Assembly: GCA_030694365.1 (NCBI GenBank)
Contig: JAUXYM010000005.1
Span: forward strand, 1-55,949
DNA from: Nevskia sp.
GTDB lineage: Bacteria > Pseudomonadota > Gammaproteobacteria > Nevskiales > Nevskiaceae
Length of the DNA stretch: 55,949 bases
Reading direction: 5' to 3'
A program made the position numbers and the translations under genes. This document shows, piece by piece, positions 16,361 to 25,549 of this stretch. The notes under the pieces were generated by a model, which had not been told where the DNA came from, ran no database searches, and saw nothing but the letters and a program-made list of their open reading frames with translations. Each line of letters begins with the position of its first letter. Positions within the stretch are counted from its first letter, which is position 1.

Positions 16361-17158
16361 CTAGAGCTTGCGGAACAGCAACAGCGAAAACGCGGCCGTC
16401 GTCTCCAATCGTTCGCATTGTTCGAGCGCCGCGCGGCGCTCAGGCCGCGCTTTCCAGACGTAGGGCGTCATCGCCAGCAACTGGCGCAATTGCGCGTTGT
16501 CGAGCGATAGCGGCGCGCGTACTTCATCGCGTGCCGCCAGCTCGAAACGATCGGCGAAGCCGGCCAGAAACTTGTCCGGCTCGTGGGCGACCACGTCCTC
16601 GAACAGCCCGGCGCGCAAGGTCCACAGATGATCGGCCGCCGGCGTCACCACCAACACGTGGCCGCCAGGCTTCAGCGCGCGCTGCATCTCGTCGATGTGC
16701 AACTGGGTGAACAGGCAGCTGATGACATCGAGCGAAGCCTCGTCTACCGGCAAGACAGCGCCACTGCCGACGATCCAGGTGATGCCGGGATAGCGTTTCG
16801 CCGCGAGCCGGATCGCTGGCTTGGCGATGTCGAGGCCGATGACCTCAGCGGCGATCGCCGGGAACGCGCTGGTGTACCAGCCTTCGCCGCAACCGAGATC
16901 GAGCAGCGCGTCGGGCACCAGCGGCATCAGCATCGCCACCACCGCATCGCGCAGCGGGCCGTAATGGCCTGCTTCGAGAAAGGCTCGCCGCGCAGTGAGC
17001 GATTCGGCGCTGTCGCCCGGTTCCGGGCTGTGCTTCTGCTGCACCAGCAGCAGGTTCACATAGCCTTCGCGGGCAACGTCGTAGCAATGGTTGTTCGCAC
17101 AGCGCCAGGTCGGCGGCTGGCAAAGCAGCGCGCCGCGACATAGCGGACAGACCAGCAC
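16361..17158 (-). CDS. rlmA: 23S rRNA (guanine-N1)-methyltransferase, RlmA family
   Basis: A 265-residue SAM-dependent methyltransferase that, in this family, methylates G745 (or G748) of 23S rRNA. The N-terminal zinc finger is CPLC with a following RCANNHC. Next comes the signature GYVNLLLVQ...PGDSAESLTARRAFLEAGHY, then the SAM motif LLDLGCGEGWYTS. The start is uncertain: no ATG precedes the finger, and the GTG at 17158 gives a protein beginning VLVCPLC, close to the E. coli arrangement and length (269). It begins 14 bases after the serS stop on the same strand, so the two probably share a transcript. Confidence 0.85.
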   Translation of the reverse strand: MLVCPLCRGALLCQPPTWRCANNHCYDVAREGYVNLLLVQQKHSPEPGDSAESLTARRAFLEAGHYGPLRDAVVAMLMPLVPDALLDLGCGEGWYTSAFPAIAAEVIGLDIAKPAIRLAAKRYPGITWIVGSGAVLPVDEASLDVISCLFTQLHIDEMQRALKPGGHVLVVTPAADHLWTLRAGLFEDVVAHEPDKFLAGFADRFELAARDEVRAPLSLDNAQLRQLLAMTPYVWKARPERRAALEQCERLETTAAFSLLLFRKL

Positions 17159-17172
17159 CGGGCGCGGCTCGC

Positions 17173-18459
<1,287 letters not shown>

Positions 18460-18520
18460 TCAGCATCCGGGTAAAAAGTGCCGCGCAGTATAACGGCGAG
18501 GCTGCAGCGATCAGGCCGGA

Positions 18521-18904
18521 TCAGGCTAGCTGGCGCCCCAGCCACAGGCCAAATGCGCAGGCCGCGAGGCTCAAGATGACGTTGGCGGCGATGTTCGCGA
18601 ACGCGGTTGCCGCGCTGCCATCGCGCCACAGCAGCAGGGTTTCGACCGAGAACGCCGAGAATGTCGTGAAGCCACCAAGGATGCCAGTGGTGAGGCCGAG
18701 CCGCAGCGGATCGGAAAGCGCACCCGGCTTGGTCAAGGCATACGCCGTGATCGCGCCCATCGCCAAACCACCGACGACGTTGACGGCCAGCGTGCCCCAG
18801 GGGAAGCCGGGCGCGGTACTACGCAGCAGGGTCGACAAGCCGTAGCGCGCCACCGAACCGAGCCCGCCACCGGCTGCAACCGCGAGGACCAGCGGCGCGT
18901 TCAC
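18521..18904 (-). CDS. crcB: Fluoride efflux channel CrcB/Fluc
   Basis: A 127-residue membrane protein with four hydrophobic helices that forms a dimeric fluoride channel. The family signatures are GGGLGSVARYGLS near residue 12, GTLAVNVVGGLAMG in helix 2 and TTGILGGFTTFSAFSVE in helix 3, with the conserved Asn and the Phe box. The start is a GTG that overlaps the vapC stop (GTGA). I saw no fluoride riboswitch upstream, because the space is occupied by vapC, so expression may depend on the vapBC promoter. Confidence 0.93.
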   Translation of the reverse strand: MNAPLVLAVAAGGGLGSVARYGLSTLLRSTAPGFPWGTLAVNVVGGLAMGAITAYALTKPGALSDPLRLGLTTGILGGFTTFSAFSVETLLLWRDGSAATAFANIAANVILSLAACAFGLWLGRQLA

Positions 18905-19305
18905 GCGGCGTGCGCCCGCAACACCTTGAGACCGAGGCCGTGCTCCATCGCGTCGAAATCGCGGTCGCGGTGCAGCAGCGTCAGGCCGTGCTCGATGCAG
19001 AAGGTGCCGATCAGCAGGTCGATGGTCTTGCGCACGGTGACGCCCTGCGCCCGCAGCCGCCGGTAGTTCTGCGCGCTGCGCAGCGCGATGTCGAAACCGG
19101 CCATCTCATGGCTTGGCAGTGCCGCCATCAAGCTGGACACGCGGCGGAAATCGCGATCGTCACGAATGCCCTGCAGGACTTCGGTGAGGATCAGATCGCC
19201 GATCGCGACGGTGTCCCGGTCAAGTAGACGGTCCAGCATCTCAACCTGTGGCCCGTCAACGCCGTTCAGGAAATCGATCCAGACCGAGCTGTCAGCAACG
19301 ATCAC
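18901..19305 (-). CDS. vapC: VapC-type PIN-domain toxin
   Basis: A 134-residue PIN-domain endoribonuclease. The acidic residues expected to bind metal are visible: Asp in MIVADSSVWIDFL, Glu in DLILTEVLQGI, Asp in RKTIDLLIGTFCIEHG and Asp in LLHRDRDFDAM. The family cuts tRNA or rRNA and is held inactive by its VapB partner. The vapB stop overlaps its start (ATGA), the usual antitoxin-first arrangement. Its own stop overlaps the crcB start. All catalytic residues are present, so it looks active. Confidence 0.92.
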   Translation of the reverse strand: MIVADSSVWIDFLNGVDGPQVEMLDRLLDRDTVAIGDLILTEVLQGIRDDRDFRRVSSLMAALPSHEMAGFDIALRSAQNYRRLRAQGVTVRKTIDLLIGTFCIEHGLTLLHRDRDFDAMEHGLGLKVLRAHAA

Positions 19306-19511
19306 GCCGACGGTTCATGCACGGAAAGCCGGCTCGCATCGAGATTGCCGTCCCAAGCCACCTTGCCGCGCAAGCTGCGCAACTCCTGCTGGCGCTGCAT
19401 GCGCACGAGCAAGCGCAAACCGTCCTCAACTGCCTGCTTCTTGGTGCGCGCACCCGTCGCGGCCATGGCATCCGCCATCAAGCTGTCGTCGATGTCGATG
19501 TTGGTTCGCAT
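19302..19511 (-). CDS. vapB: VapB-type antitoxin
   Basis: A 69-residue antitoxin with an N-terminal ribbon-helix-helix-like DNA-binding segment (MRTNIDIDDSLMADAMAATG, then KKQAVEDGLRLLV) and a C-terminal tail with RGKVAWDGNLD that should wrap around VapC. It is the VapB family typically paired with PIN toxins. An 8-base perfect inverted repeat 12 bases upstream of its start (19523-19550) is a good candidate for the autoregulatory operator. It overlaps vapC by four bases. Confidence 0.9.
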   Translation of the reverse strand: MRTNIDIDDSLMADAMAATGARTKKQAVEDGLRLLVRMQRQQELRSLRGKVAWDGNLDASRLSVHEPSA

Positions 19512-19522
19512 GGGGCACCTCG

Positions 19523-19550
19523 TGTGTATCGAAAGATAAAATGATACACA
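19523..19550 (-). promoter_or_regulatory. Candidate VapBC operator
   Basis: A perfect inverted repeat, TGTGTATC (19523-19530) and GATACACA (19543-19550), separated by 12 bases of AT-rich sequence and ending 12 bases before the vapB start. It sits between the rarA stop and vapB, both on the minus strand, so it most likely marks the vapBC promoter and the site where VapB or VapBC represses it. Confidence 0.65.
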
Positions 19551-19566
19551 GAACGCAATGAGCTTG

Positions 19567-20892
19567 TCAGCGTGCCGGCTTCTGTCTCGCCACTGCCCGC
19601 AACTGCACCAGCCGCTCGCCGATCTTGATTTCCAGGCCGCGCGGCACCGGGCTGTAGAACTCGGTGCCGATCAGCGCATCGGGCAGGAACTGCTGGCCGG
19701 CGGCGACGCCATCGGCTTCGTCGTGGTCGTAGCGATAACCGTCGCCATAGCCGAGGCCCTTCATCAGCTTGGTCGGCGCGTTGCGGATGTGCATCGGCAC
19801 TTCCAGCGAGCCGTGTTTTTCGACCGCCGCGCGAACGTTTTTGTAAGCGCGATAGACCGCGTTGCTCTTCGGAGCAACGGCCAGATAGACGACGGCCTGG
19901 GCCAGCGCCAGTTCACCTTCCGGGCTGCCGAGCCGCTCGTAAGTGTCCCAGGCCGAGATGCACATCGCCTGCGCGCGAGGATCGGCGAGGCCAATGTCCT
20001 CGACGCTCATGCGCAGCACACGGCGCGCGACATAGCCGGGATCGACGCCGCCATCGAGCATCCGCGCGAACCAGTACAGCGCCGCATCGGGATCGCTGCC
20101 GCGTACCGATTTATGCAGCGCGCTGATCTGGTCGTAGAAGTTCTCGCCCTGCTTGTCGAAGCGGCGCAGGCCTTTTCCGATCAATTGATCGAGCAGCGCG
20201 TCATCCTTCTTGCCGGCAGCGCGGCTCAGTTCGACGGCGGTTTCGAGCAGGATCAGCGCGCGGCGCGCATCGCCATCGGCGGAATCGGCGATGCGCTCGA
20301 TCCAGGCCTCGGGCAGTGCATCAGGCGCTTCACCCATGCCGCGTTCGGGATCAGTCAACGCCCGGCGCAGCAACGCGCTGATCGCATCGCTGTCGAGCGA
20401 ACGCAGCACGAACACACGCAGCCGGCTGAGCAGCGCGCCGTTGAGTTCGAAGCTCGGGTTCTCGGTGGTTGCGCCGATCAGGGTGACCGTGCCGTCTTCG
20501 ACGTACGGCAGCAACGCGTCCTGCTGGCTCTTGTTGAAGCGATGGATTTCGTCGATGAACAGCACGGTGCGGCGCGGCGGTTTGGCATTGCGCTCCATCT
20601 GCGCATTGACCATCGCTTCGCGGATGTCCTTCACGCCGGCCATCACCGCCGACAAGGTCAGGAACTGCGCGTCCGAGTGATTGGCGATCAGCCGCGCCAA
20701 GGTGGTCTTGCCGACACCGGGCGGGCCCCAGAAGACGATCGATGGAATGCGGCCGGATTCCATCGCCACCCGCAGCGGCGAACCCGGCCCGAGCACATGC
20801 GCCTGGCCGACAACTTCGTCGAGCGTGCGCGGGCGCATCCGCTCGGCTAAAGGCGCGTGCGCGTTCAGGACGGGGTCCGAACGCTCAAGCAT
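19567..20892 (-). CDS. rarA: Replication-associated recombination protein A (RarA/MgsA)
   Basis: A 441-residue AAA+ ATPase of the RarA/Mgs1/WRNIP1 family that acts at stalled replication forks. Walker A is [15 protein letters not shown], Walker B is [15 protein letters not shown], and sensor 1 is [11 protein letters not shown]. The C-terminal half has the tetramerisation domain with [19 protein letters not shown]. The ATG at 20892 is preferred to the GTG just upstream. It begins 24 bases after lolA and is probably co-transcribed with it, as in most gammaproteobacteria. Confidence 0.96.
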   Translation of the reverse strand: MLERSDPVLNAHAPLAERMRPRTLDEVVGQAHVLGPGSPLRVAMESGRIPSIVFWGPPGVGKTTLARLIANHSDAQFLTLSAVMAGVKDIREAMVNAQMERNAKPPRRTVLFIDEIHRFNKSQQDALLPYVEDGTVTLIGATTENPSFELNGALLSRLRVFVLRSLDSDAISALLRRALTDPERGMGEAPDALPEAWIERIADSADGDARRALILLETAVELSRAAGKKDDALLDQLIGKGLRRFDKQGENFYDQISALHKSVRGSDPDAALYWFARMLDGGVDPGYVARRVLRMSVEDIGLADPRAQAMCISAWDTYERLGSPEGELALAQAVVYLAVAPKSNAVYRAYKNVRAAVEKHGSLEVPMHIRNAPTKLMKGLGYGDGYRYDHDEADGVAAGQQFLPDALIGTEFYSPVPRGLEIKIGERLVQLRAVARQKPAR

Positions 20893-20916
20893 CACGAAGC
20901 GCCGCGTGTCGATCCA

Positions 20917-21618
20917 TCAAGGCGTTGCAGCACCGGCCTTCGGCGGGCTGTCGCCATCGACCACTTCCGTGCCTTTCGGCGGCACGAATTTGAATTGCGT
21001 GTCGTCGATTTTCTGATTGGTCTTGATGGCGCTGAATTTCACTTCCGAGGAGCCGCCGATCGGGTCTTCGAAGCGCATGCGCTGCGGCGCGCCGGCCTTG
21101 TCGAGCGTCAGTTCGATGAGCTTGAAATCACCGTCCTTGGCCTTTGGCAGCAGGCGCACGATGCGGGCGTCGCCATCGCTGCCGCCGTCCTGCACGACAA
21201 AGGCATCGCTCAAACCACCGCGCTGGGATAGCAGCGCCGCCGGCGTGCCGGCCAGCGCATCCCGGGCGTTGCGCACGGTGACCTGGTTGAGGTCGGGATC
21301 GAAGGCCCAGAGCTTCACGCCGTCGCAGATCGACAACTGCTCGTAAGGTTTTTCGTAGGCCCAGCGAAAGCGGCCGACGCCGACCTTCGCCGATGCCGGC
21401 GGCCGGGCGAGCAGAAACAGGCCGCTGCTGCGGGCCGTGACCTTGTTGCGATCGTCGGTCTGGGTCTGCTCGAAGTGCGCCTCGAAGGTCTGCACGCCGT
21501 CGACGAAGCGCTTCAGCGCGTCCTGCGCGGAATCGGCCCCAGCCATGGACGTAGCGGCGGACTCGGCCGTCGACGACAGAAGCAGGACAGCCAGCAACGT
21601 TGACAACGATCTGATCAT
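20917..21618 (-). CDS. lolA: Outer membrane lipoprotein carrier protein LolA
   Basis: A periplasmic chaperone of 233 residues that ferries lipoproteins from LolCDE to LolB. It has a signal peptide ([16 protein letters not shown]..., cleaved near residue 21), then the LolA core with [50 protein letters not shown] and [17 protein letters not shown]. The ATG at 21618 is used because the signal peptide begins there. Normally ftsK is directly upstream, but here a 4.6-kb segment with a P450 cluster separates them, so lolA must be read from a promoter within 21619-22192. Confidence 0.94.
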   Translation of the reverse strand: MIRSLSTLLAVLLLSSTAESAATSMAGADSAQDALKRFVDGVQTFEAHFEQTQTDDRNKVTARSSGLFLLARPPASAKVGVGRFRWAYEKPYEQLSICDGVKLWAFDPDLNQVTVRNARDALAGTPAALLSQRGGLSDAFVVQDGGSDGDARIVRLLPKAKDGDFKLIELTLDKAGAPQRMRFEDPIGGSSEVKFSAIKTNQKIDDTQFKFVPPKGTEVVDGDSPPKAGAATP

Positions 21619-21930
21619 GGGGGCCACGAGGTACGAAGAGCGAGACGGCGAAATTATCGCCTGTCGGCTGAAGCCCCGCTGAGCGGCCTCGCCGCGCCCT
21701 GTCGATTCAGTGCACAGAAACGGAAAAAGGCCCCGAAGTTCTTATGCATTCTCGTTAGTCTTACTGTGTCACAAGCGTAATTTGAGATTGCGAATTCCGC
21801 AGCACGGACATCGGGGTAGCGTCGCGGCGAGCGCTACGCTGAGTTGATGGCGGAGCGTCGGGATGGAGTTCGGAACGTGCCGTTGCGCCCGGCGCAGCAC
21901 CGCGCGGGAGGAAATCTTCGAGTGCGGCAG

Positions 21931-22022
21931 GTGAACCGCCCCGGCTTTCTCGGAGGCTCCTTCACTTGAGAAGATAGAGTGACTCAAACCAACGAGTCCC
22001 CGAGAAAGCCTGGGCGGTTCAC
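21931..22022. mobile_element. Putative insertion-sequence remnant or MITE
   Basis: A 92-base unit bounded by 23-base inverted repeats with one mismatch. The left arm (21931-21953) begins GTGAACCGCCCCGG and the right arm (22000-22022) ends CTGGGCGGTTCAC. Trimmed by one base at each side, the ends are TG...CA, as in IS3-family elements, whose ends often look like this. No transposase fits in the 46 bases between the arms, and I found no target-site duplication. Confidence 0.5.
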
Positions 22023-22045
22023 TTTCGCTTCCCAAAGCGGCGCTG

Positions 22046-22107
22046 GTGACCGTTGGCAAATGGCACTTATGTATCGCGAAACATAAGTGCCATTTGCCAA
22101 CGGTCAC
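22046..22107. repeat. Perfect 27-base inverted repeat with 8-base loop
   Basis: The left arm is 22046-22072 (begins GTGACCGTTGGCAAATGG, ends TTATGT) and the right arm 22081-22107 is its exact complement, separated by ATCGCGAA. A perfect stem of this length is rare outside mobile elements, attachment sites or strong terminators. It lies about 85 bases beyond the P450 stop. Confidence 0.85.
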
Positions 22108-22192
22108 GAATGGCCACTACGTGGCATCGAGATGGCTTCGGACTACTAGATGACGCGGACTCGGCAGTCCGACCGGAGACGTTGCGGCCCCT

Positions 22193-23605
22193 TCAGACTG
22201 ACTTACGCGTGAGCTTCACCATCATCTTCGAGTAACCGCGCACGAAGTTGGATTGCACGATCTCCGGCTCGGACACCACCTCGATCGCCTCGAAGCGCGC
22301 GAGCAGTTCTTCCCATAGGATCTTGAGCTGCAGCTCGGCCAGACGATTGCCCATGCAGCGATGAACGCCGAAGCCGAACGCCATATGCTGGCGCGCGTTG
22401 GGGCGGTCGATGATGAACGCGTCTGGCTGGTCGAACTTGCGTTCGTCGCGGTTGCCGCTGGCATACCACATCACCAGCTTGTCGCCCTTTCGGATGAACT
22501 GCCCGCCCAGCACCGTGTCCTGCTTGGCCACGCGGCGCATGTAGGCCAGCGGGGTCTGCCAGCGGATGATCTCCGACACCATGTTCGGGATCAGGCCGGG
22601 ATTGGCCTTGAGCTTGAGGAACTCGTCCGGAAACTGGTTAAGCGCGTATACGCCGCCGCTCATCGAGTTTCGCGTGGTGTCATTTCCGCCCACGATCAGC
22701 AGCGTCAGGTTGCCCAGAAACTCCATCGGCCGATGGATGAGATCGCGAGTGTCCTCGCTGGACTGCATGAGGGTGATCAGATCAAAACCCGGCTTTTCGC
22801 CCGCGGCCAGGCGCGCAGCCTTGTCGTGCCACAACTGCGTGAACTGCCGCGCCATCTGTGGCAGGCCCTCGAAGATCTCGTCCGCCGTGGAAGTCCCGCC
22901 AGTTGCCGACGTGCTGCCGGAAACAAGATCGGACCAGTACACCAGCTTCTGGCGCTGCTCGTAGGGGAAGTCCAGCAGCGTGGCGAGCATGCGCGCGGTG
23001 AGTTCGATAGAGACGCGCGGCACCCAGTCGAACGGGCTATCGGTGGGAAGTTCGTCCAGCACCTCCTGCACGCGCAAGCGGATCAGCGACTCCATCTCCT
23101 GCAGGTTTCGCGGTGCCACCACGCTCTGCACGGCCTTGCGCTGCTGGTCGTGACACGGCGGGTCCATGGCAATGAACATCGCCAGGCCCAGGCCATCGGG
23201 CGGCTCACCCATGATGATGAATGGCTCTGCCGAGAAGCGCTCATGATCCTTATCCACGGTCAGGATGTCGTCGTAGCGCGTGATCGACCAGATGCCGCCA
23301 AACGGCGTATGGCCTTGCCAGTGCACCGGCGCCTCGTCGCGCAGGCGCTTGTAGTACGACTTCCATACGCCCTGCCGATACAGGAACGGGCTGCTCACAT
23401 CGATGCGTTCCAGCGGCAGGCTCTCCACCGGAGGCAGTGGTTGCTCCACCAGCGGAGGCGGCGGCGGGCGCTTGATTACGTGCTGCCTGGCCTTCTGGAA
23501 AAGGTGCATGCCCCGGATCTGCAGATCCATGGGCACGGTGGCCTGTACCTTGTTCAGGGCGCGATTGAGGGCTTGGTTGGCCCACTCGGTGGCGACGGTC
23601 TTCAT
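22193..23605 (-). CDS. Cytochrome P450 of the CYP153 family (alkane/fatty acid omega-hydroxylase)
   Basis: A 470-residue soluble P450 closely resembling CYP153A enzymes, which hydroxylate the terminal carbon of medium-chain alkanes or fatty acids. Visible features are the I-helix oxygen motif GGNDTTRNS, the K-helix E-x-x-R in SEIIRWQTPLAYMRR, and the heme loop FGFGVHRCMGNRLAE with the cysteine ligand. CYP153 signatures include IDVSSPFLYRQG, RLRDEAPVHW and FIAMDPPCHDQQR. The ATG at 23605 starts at MKTVATEW, the normal N-terminus. The ferredoxin gene precedes it by 31 bases on the same strand, and an AraC regulator is divergent. No ferredoxin reductase is encoded nearby, so electrons must come from a reductase elsewhere. 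Confidence 0.95.
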   Translation of the reverse strand: MKTVATEWANQALNRALNKVQATVPMDLQIRGMHLFQKARQHVIKRPPPPPLVEQPLPPVESLPLERIDVSSPFLYRQGVWKSYYKRLRDEAPVHWQGHTPFGGIWSITRYDDILTVDKDHERFSAEPFIIMGEPPDGLGLAMFIAMDPPCHDQQRKAVQSVVAPRNLQEMESLIRLRVQEVLDELPTDSPFDWVPRVSIELTARMLATLLDFPYEQRQKLVYWSDLVSGSTSATGGTSTADEIFEGLPQMARQFTQLWHDKAARLAAGEKPGFDLITLMQSSEDTRDLIHRPMEFLGNLTLLIVGGNDTTRNSMSGGVYALNQFPDEFLKLKANPGLIPNMVSEIIRWQTPLAYMRRVAKQDTVLGGQFIRKGDKLVMWYASGNRDERKFDQPDAFIIDRPNARQHMAFGFGVHRCMGNRLAELQLKILWEELLARFEAIEVVSEPEIVQSNFVRGYSKMMVKLTRKSV

Positions 23606-23636
23606 AGTGTGCGGATCCGGTGGCGGGGGGCTTGGA

Positions 23637-23957
23637 TTAGAACTGATGCTCGGGAATCTGCACGCGCAGACCGTCAAGTGCCGCCGTGGCGAGGATCTGG
23701 CAGGCAAGGCGCGAGTTGGGATGGCACTCGGGTGTCATCGACAGCATGCGCTCCTCCTCCTCGTTGCGCGGGCCGAGCTTCGCAGCCCAAGCCGCGTCCA
23801 CGATCACGTGGCAGGTACCGCAGGCGCAGCTACCGCCGCAATCGCCGTCAATGCCGGGCACGTTGTGCGCACGCGCCAAGTCCATCAAGCTGCTGCCCTC
23901 GGTGAGAGGCACGTCCTGCTCGGTACCCGTGTGCTGCGCAAATCGGATGATGGCCAT
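23637..23957 (-). CDS. Adrenodoxin-type [2Fe-2S] ferredoxin, P450 partner
   Basis: A 106-residue ferredoxin passing electrons to the adjacent CYP153 P450. The cluster ligands follow the C-x5-C-x2-C pattern (GDCGGSCACGTCHV) with the fourth cysteine in SRLACQILA. The ATG at 23957 (MAIIRFAQHTG) matches the usual N-terminus; another in-frame ATG lies three codons upstream at 23966. It is the first gene of the probable fd-P450 operon, divergent from the AraC regulator. Confidence 0.92.
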   Translation of the reverse strand: MAIIRFAQHTGTEQDVPLTEGSSLMDLARAHNVPGIDGDCGGSCACGTCHVIVDAAWAAKLGPRNEEEERMLSMTPECHPNSRLACQILATAALDGLRVQIPEHQF

Positions 23958-23986
23958 GTCCTGCATACTCCCTGCGGGTGCCCACA

Positions 23987-24051
23987 ATGGGCCTGCGAGG
24001 CTGTCGATTCTGCGCCGAGCGACGGGTCTGGCCCATGTTCCGCCGGCCCAT
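23987..24051. promoter_or_regulatory. Candidate AraC-type operator between ferredoxin and regulator
   Basis: The 7-mer GGCCCAT occurs at 24030-24036 and 24045-24051, 15 bases apart, and its complement ATGGGCC at 23987-23993. AraC-family activators often bind direct repeats in such divergent control regions. The motif is short and GC-rich, so chance is not excluded. Confidence 0.35.
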
Positions 24052-24105
24052 AATTTTGTGAGAACAGCTCAGGTGCACGTCGCAGCTTCCCGTCGAGAGC
24101 CGCAA

Positions 24106-25119
24106 ATGACGGCTCATATCCTGGCGCAACTGCTCGACTCGTCGGCGCTCGACGCGGCGGCGGCGGCGCGGTTTCACGCTGCGATGCAGCGCGAAAGGCG
24201 CGACCTACCAGAGATGGTGCGACAGGGGGTGCAGACGCCGCTCCGCTGGTTTCGCGAGGTGTATCCGGATCTCTGCGCCGATCAAGTCGCCGTGCTCGGT
24301 TATGCCGCCGGCAAGCAGGCGCGGCTCACGTCCTATACGCCGCTGAGCCTGCCGCTGGTGAGCGCCGCGACAATCGACGAGGCCCTGCGCCTGCTCGCCT
24401 TCCTGCCGCTGATCTCTAACAGCATGTCCGCGCGTTTTGTAGACCGCGCGGACGACGTGGCCATTGTGCTCACCGCCACGTCCAACGACCCGGTACTGGA
24501 TCGCTTCCCGGTCTTCTATTGCGCGGCGGCGCTCATCCGACTGCTGCCCCTGCTATCCGCCGAGCCGCTGGACCTCACCATCCACATCGCGTGGCCAAGA
24601 CCGGCCGGCTTCGAGCAGCACTCGGAGTTCGAGGCCGACCGCCTGCGCTTCGATGCTCCGCTGCATCACATCGTGGTGCCGCGCGCCACACTTCAGGCCG
24701 CCTGCCGCTTCGCCGATCCCATCGCCTACCAGACTGAACTGGCGGGACTGCAGACCCGCATGGCGAGCCTGGGCATTGCCGACGATGTCGACGAGCGGGT
24801 GCGGAGACTGCTCGACACGCAACGGAGCCTGATCTCCATCGAGGACACGGCCCGGAAGCTGCACATGTCCGTGAGTACGCTCAAGCGCCGACTCGCCGAA
24901 GCCGATACGAGCTTTCGCGACCTTCGCGAATCCGTGCTCAAGGACCGCGCCATGCTCCTGCTCACAGACGCGTCGCTGTCGCTCGAATCGATTTCGAACG
25001 CGCTCGGCTACAGCGACCTCGCCAACTTCTCTCACGCCTTCAAGCGATGGACTGGGATCACGCCCGGCGTCTTCCGCAGGTATCCGAGCAGACCTAAGGT
25101 GACCAGCTTGGTGATTTGA
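24106..25119 (+). CDS. AraC-family regulator of the P450 operon
   Basis: A 337-residue regulator with an N-terminal arabinose-binding-type ligand domain (about 1-225) of the kind seen in OruR/ArgR-like regulators, and a C-terminal AraC double helix-turn-helix (about 230-325). The second shows SLESISNALGYSDLANFSHAFKRWTGITPGVFRR, the family signature read in two halves. The ATG at 24106 (MTAHILAQLLDSS) fits the domain start. It diverges from the ferredoxin-P450 genes and most likely activates them in response to an alkane or fatty substrate. That is inferred from position and from the common pairing of AraC regulators with CYP153. Confidence 0.9.
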   Translation: MTAHILAQLLDSSALDAAAAARFHAAMQRERRDLPEMVRQGVQTPLRWFREVYPDLCADQVAVLGYAAGKQARLTSYTPLSLPLVSAATIDEALRLLAFLPLISNSMSARFVDRADDVAIVLTATSNDPVLDRFPVFYCAAALIRLLPLLSAEPLDLTIHIAWPRPAGFEQHSEFEADRLRFDAPLHHIVVPRATLQAACRFADPIAYQTELAGLQTRMASLGIADDVDERVRRLLDTQRSLISIEDTARKLHMSVSTLKRRLAEADTSFRDLRESVLKDRAMLLLTDASLSLESISNALGYSDLANFSHAFKRWTGITPGVFRRYPSRPKVTSLVI

Positions 25120-25377
25120 AATTCATCGCGCTTTGTACACGGCTGAGCAACTTGAACAACGGCTTGGGGCATCTCCGAGCCGGTCGCGTGGGCGGCCACC
25201 TCTCGGATCCTTAGCTGTTGGGTCCTTGGCAATCTGAAACTGGAGCCGGCGGTAGAACATCTAGCCGCAATGGATGACAGCTATGGGGTAGAGCAGCAAT
25301 CTGACGCCGGTAGCTTCATCTGATTGGCAGCACAGCAAGCGGGATCGGCAATTTGCGACGAGCTACAGCACATATCC

Positions 25378-25407
25378 AAAAAAAGAGCCCGCCGAGAAGG
25401 CGGGCTC
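25378..25407 (-). terminator. Rho-independent terminator for the SRPBCC gene
   Basis: The stem GAGCCCGCC / GGCGGGCTC (25385-25393 and 25399-25407) with loop GAGAA is flanked by a run of A at 25378-25384, which reads as a U-run after the hairpin on the minus strand. It lies about 140 bases beyond the SRPBCC stop. Confidence 0.75.
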
Positions 25408-25464
25408 TACCTTGGTGTTCGGCGCCTAATTTGCGCCCCATATTTTTAACGGCAACCCATGTCA

Positions 25465-25493
25465 TTGACTATATTAAATTACGCATCTATAGA
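25465..25493 (+). promoter_or_regulatory. Sigma70-like promoter pointing antisense into the SRPBCC gene
   Basis: TTGACT (25465-25470) and TATAGA (25488-25493) are separated by exactly 17 bases in an AT-rich stretch. An inverted repeat, CATGTCA (25458-25464) and TGACATG (25509-25515), brackets it. A transcript would start near 25500 and run into the 3' end of the minus-strand SRPBCC gene. No supported plus-strand gene lies downstream. Confidence 0.5.
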
Positions 25494-25549
25494 GAGCGTA
25501 AATGCGATTGACATGTGGGCCTTTTCCTTACCGCTACGAAGTCTGTCGC

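Larger units (their letters stand above)
21619..22192. other. Non-coding junction between lolA and the P450 island
   Basis: This 574-base stretch holds no convincing gene. It contains the two inverted-repeat structures listed separately (21931-22022 and 22046-22107). A short minus-strand reading frame ends at 21769 with a CPCCG motif, but it runs across both palindromes and I could not assign it. The repeats suggest leftovers of mobile elements at the edge of acquired DNA. Confidence 0.6.
25120..25549. other. Non-coding region between AraC gene and SRPBCC gene
   Basis: This 430-base gap has no gene that I can support. It contains a minus-strand terminator at 25378-25407 and a plus-strand sigma70-like promoter at 25465-25493 in an unusually AT-rich patch. 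The rest shows nothing recognisable. Confidence 0.6.

Noticed and set aside
18901..18960. Fluoride riboswitch before crcB
   Set aside because: The upstream sequence is vapC coding sequence and shows no pseudoknot-like motif.
21769..22107. Minus-strand frame with a CPCCG ending, possibly a transposase remnant
   Set aside because: It passes through both palindromes and matches no family that I can name, so it is not called as a gene.
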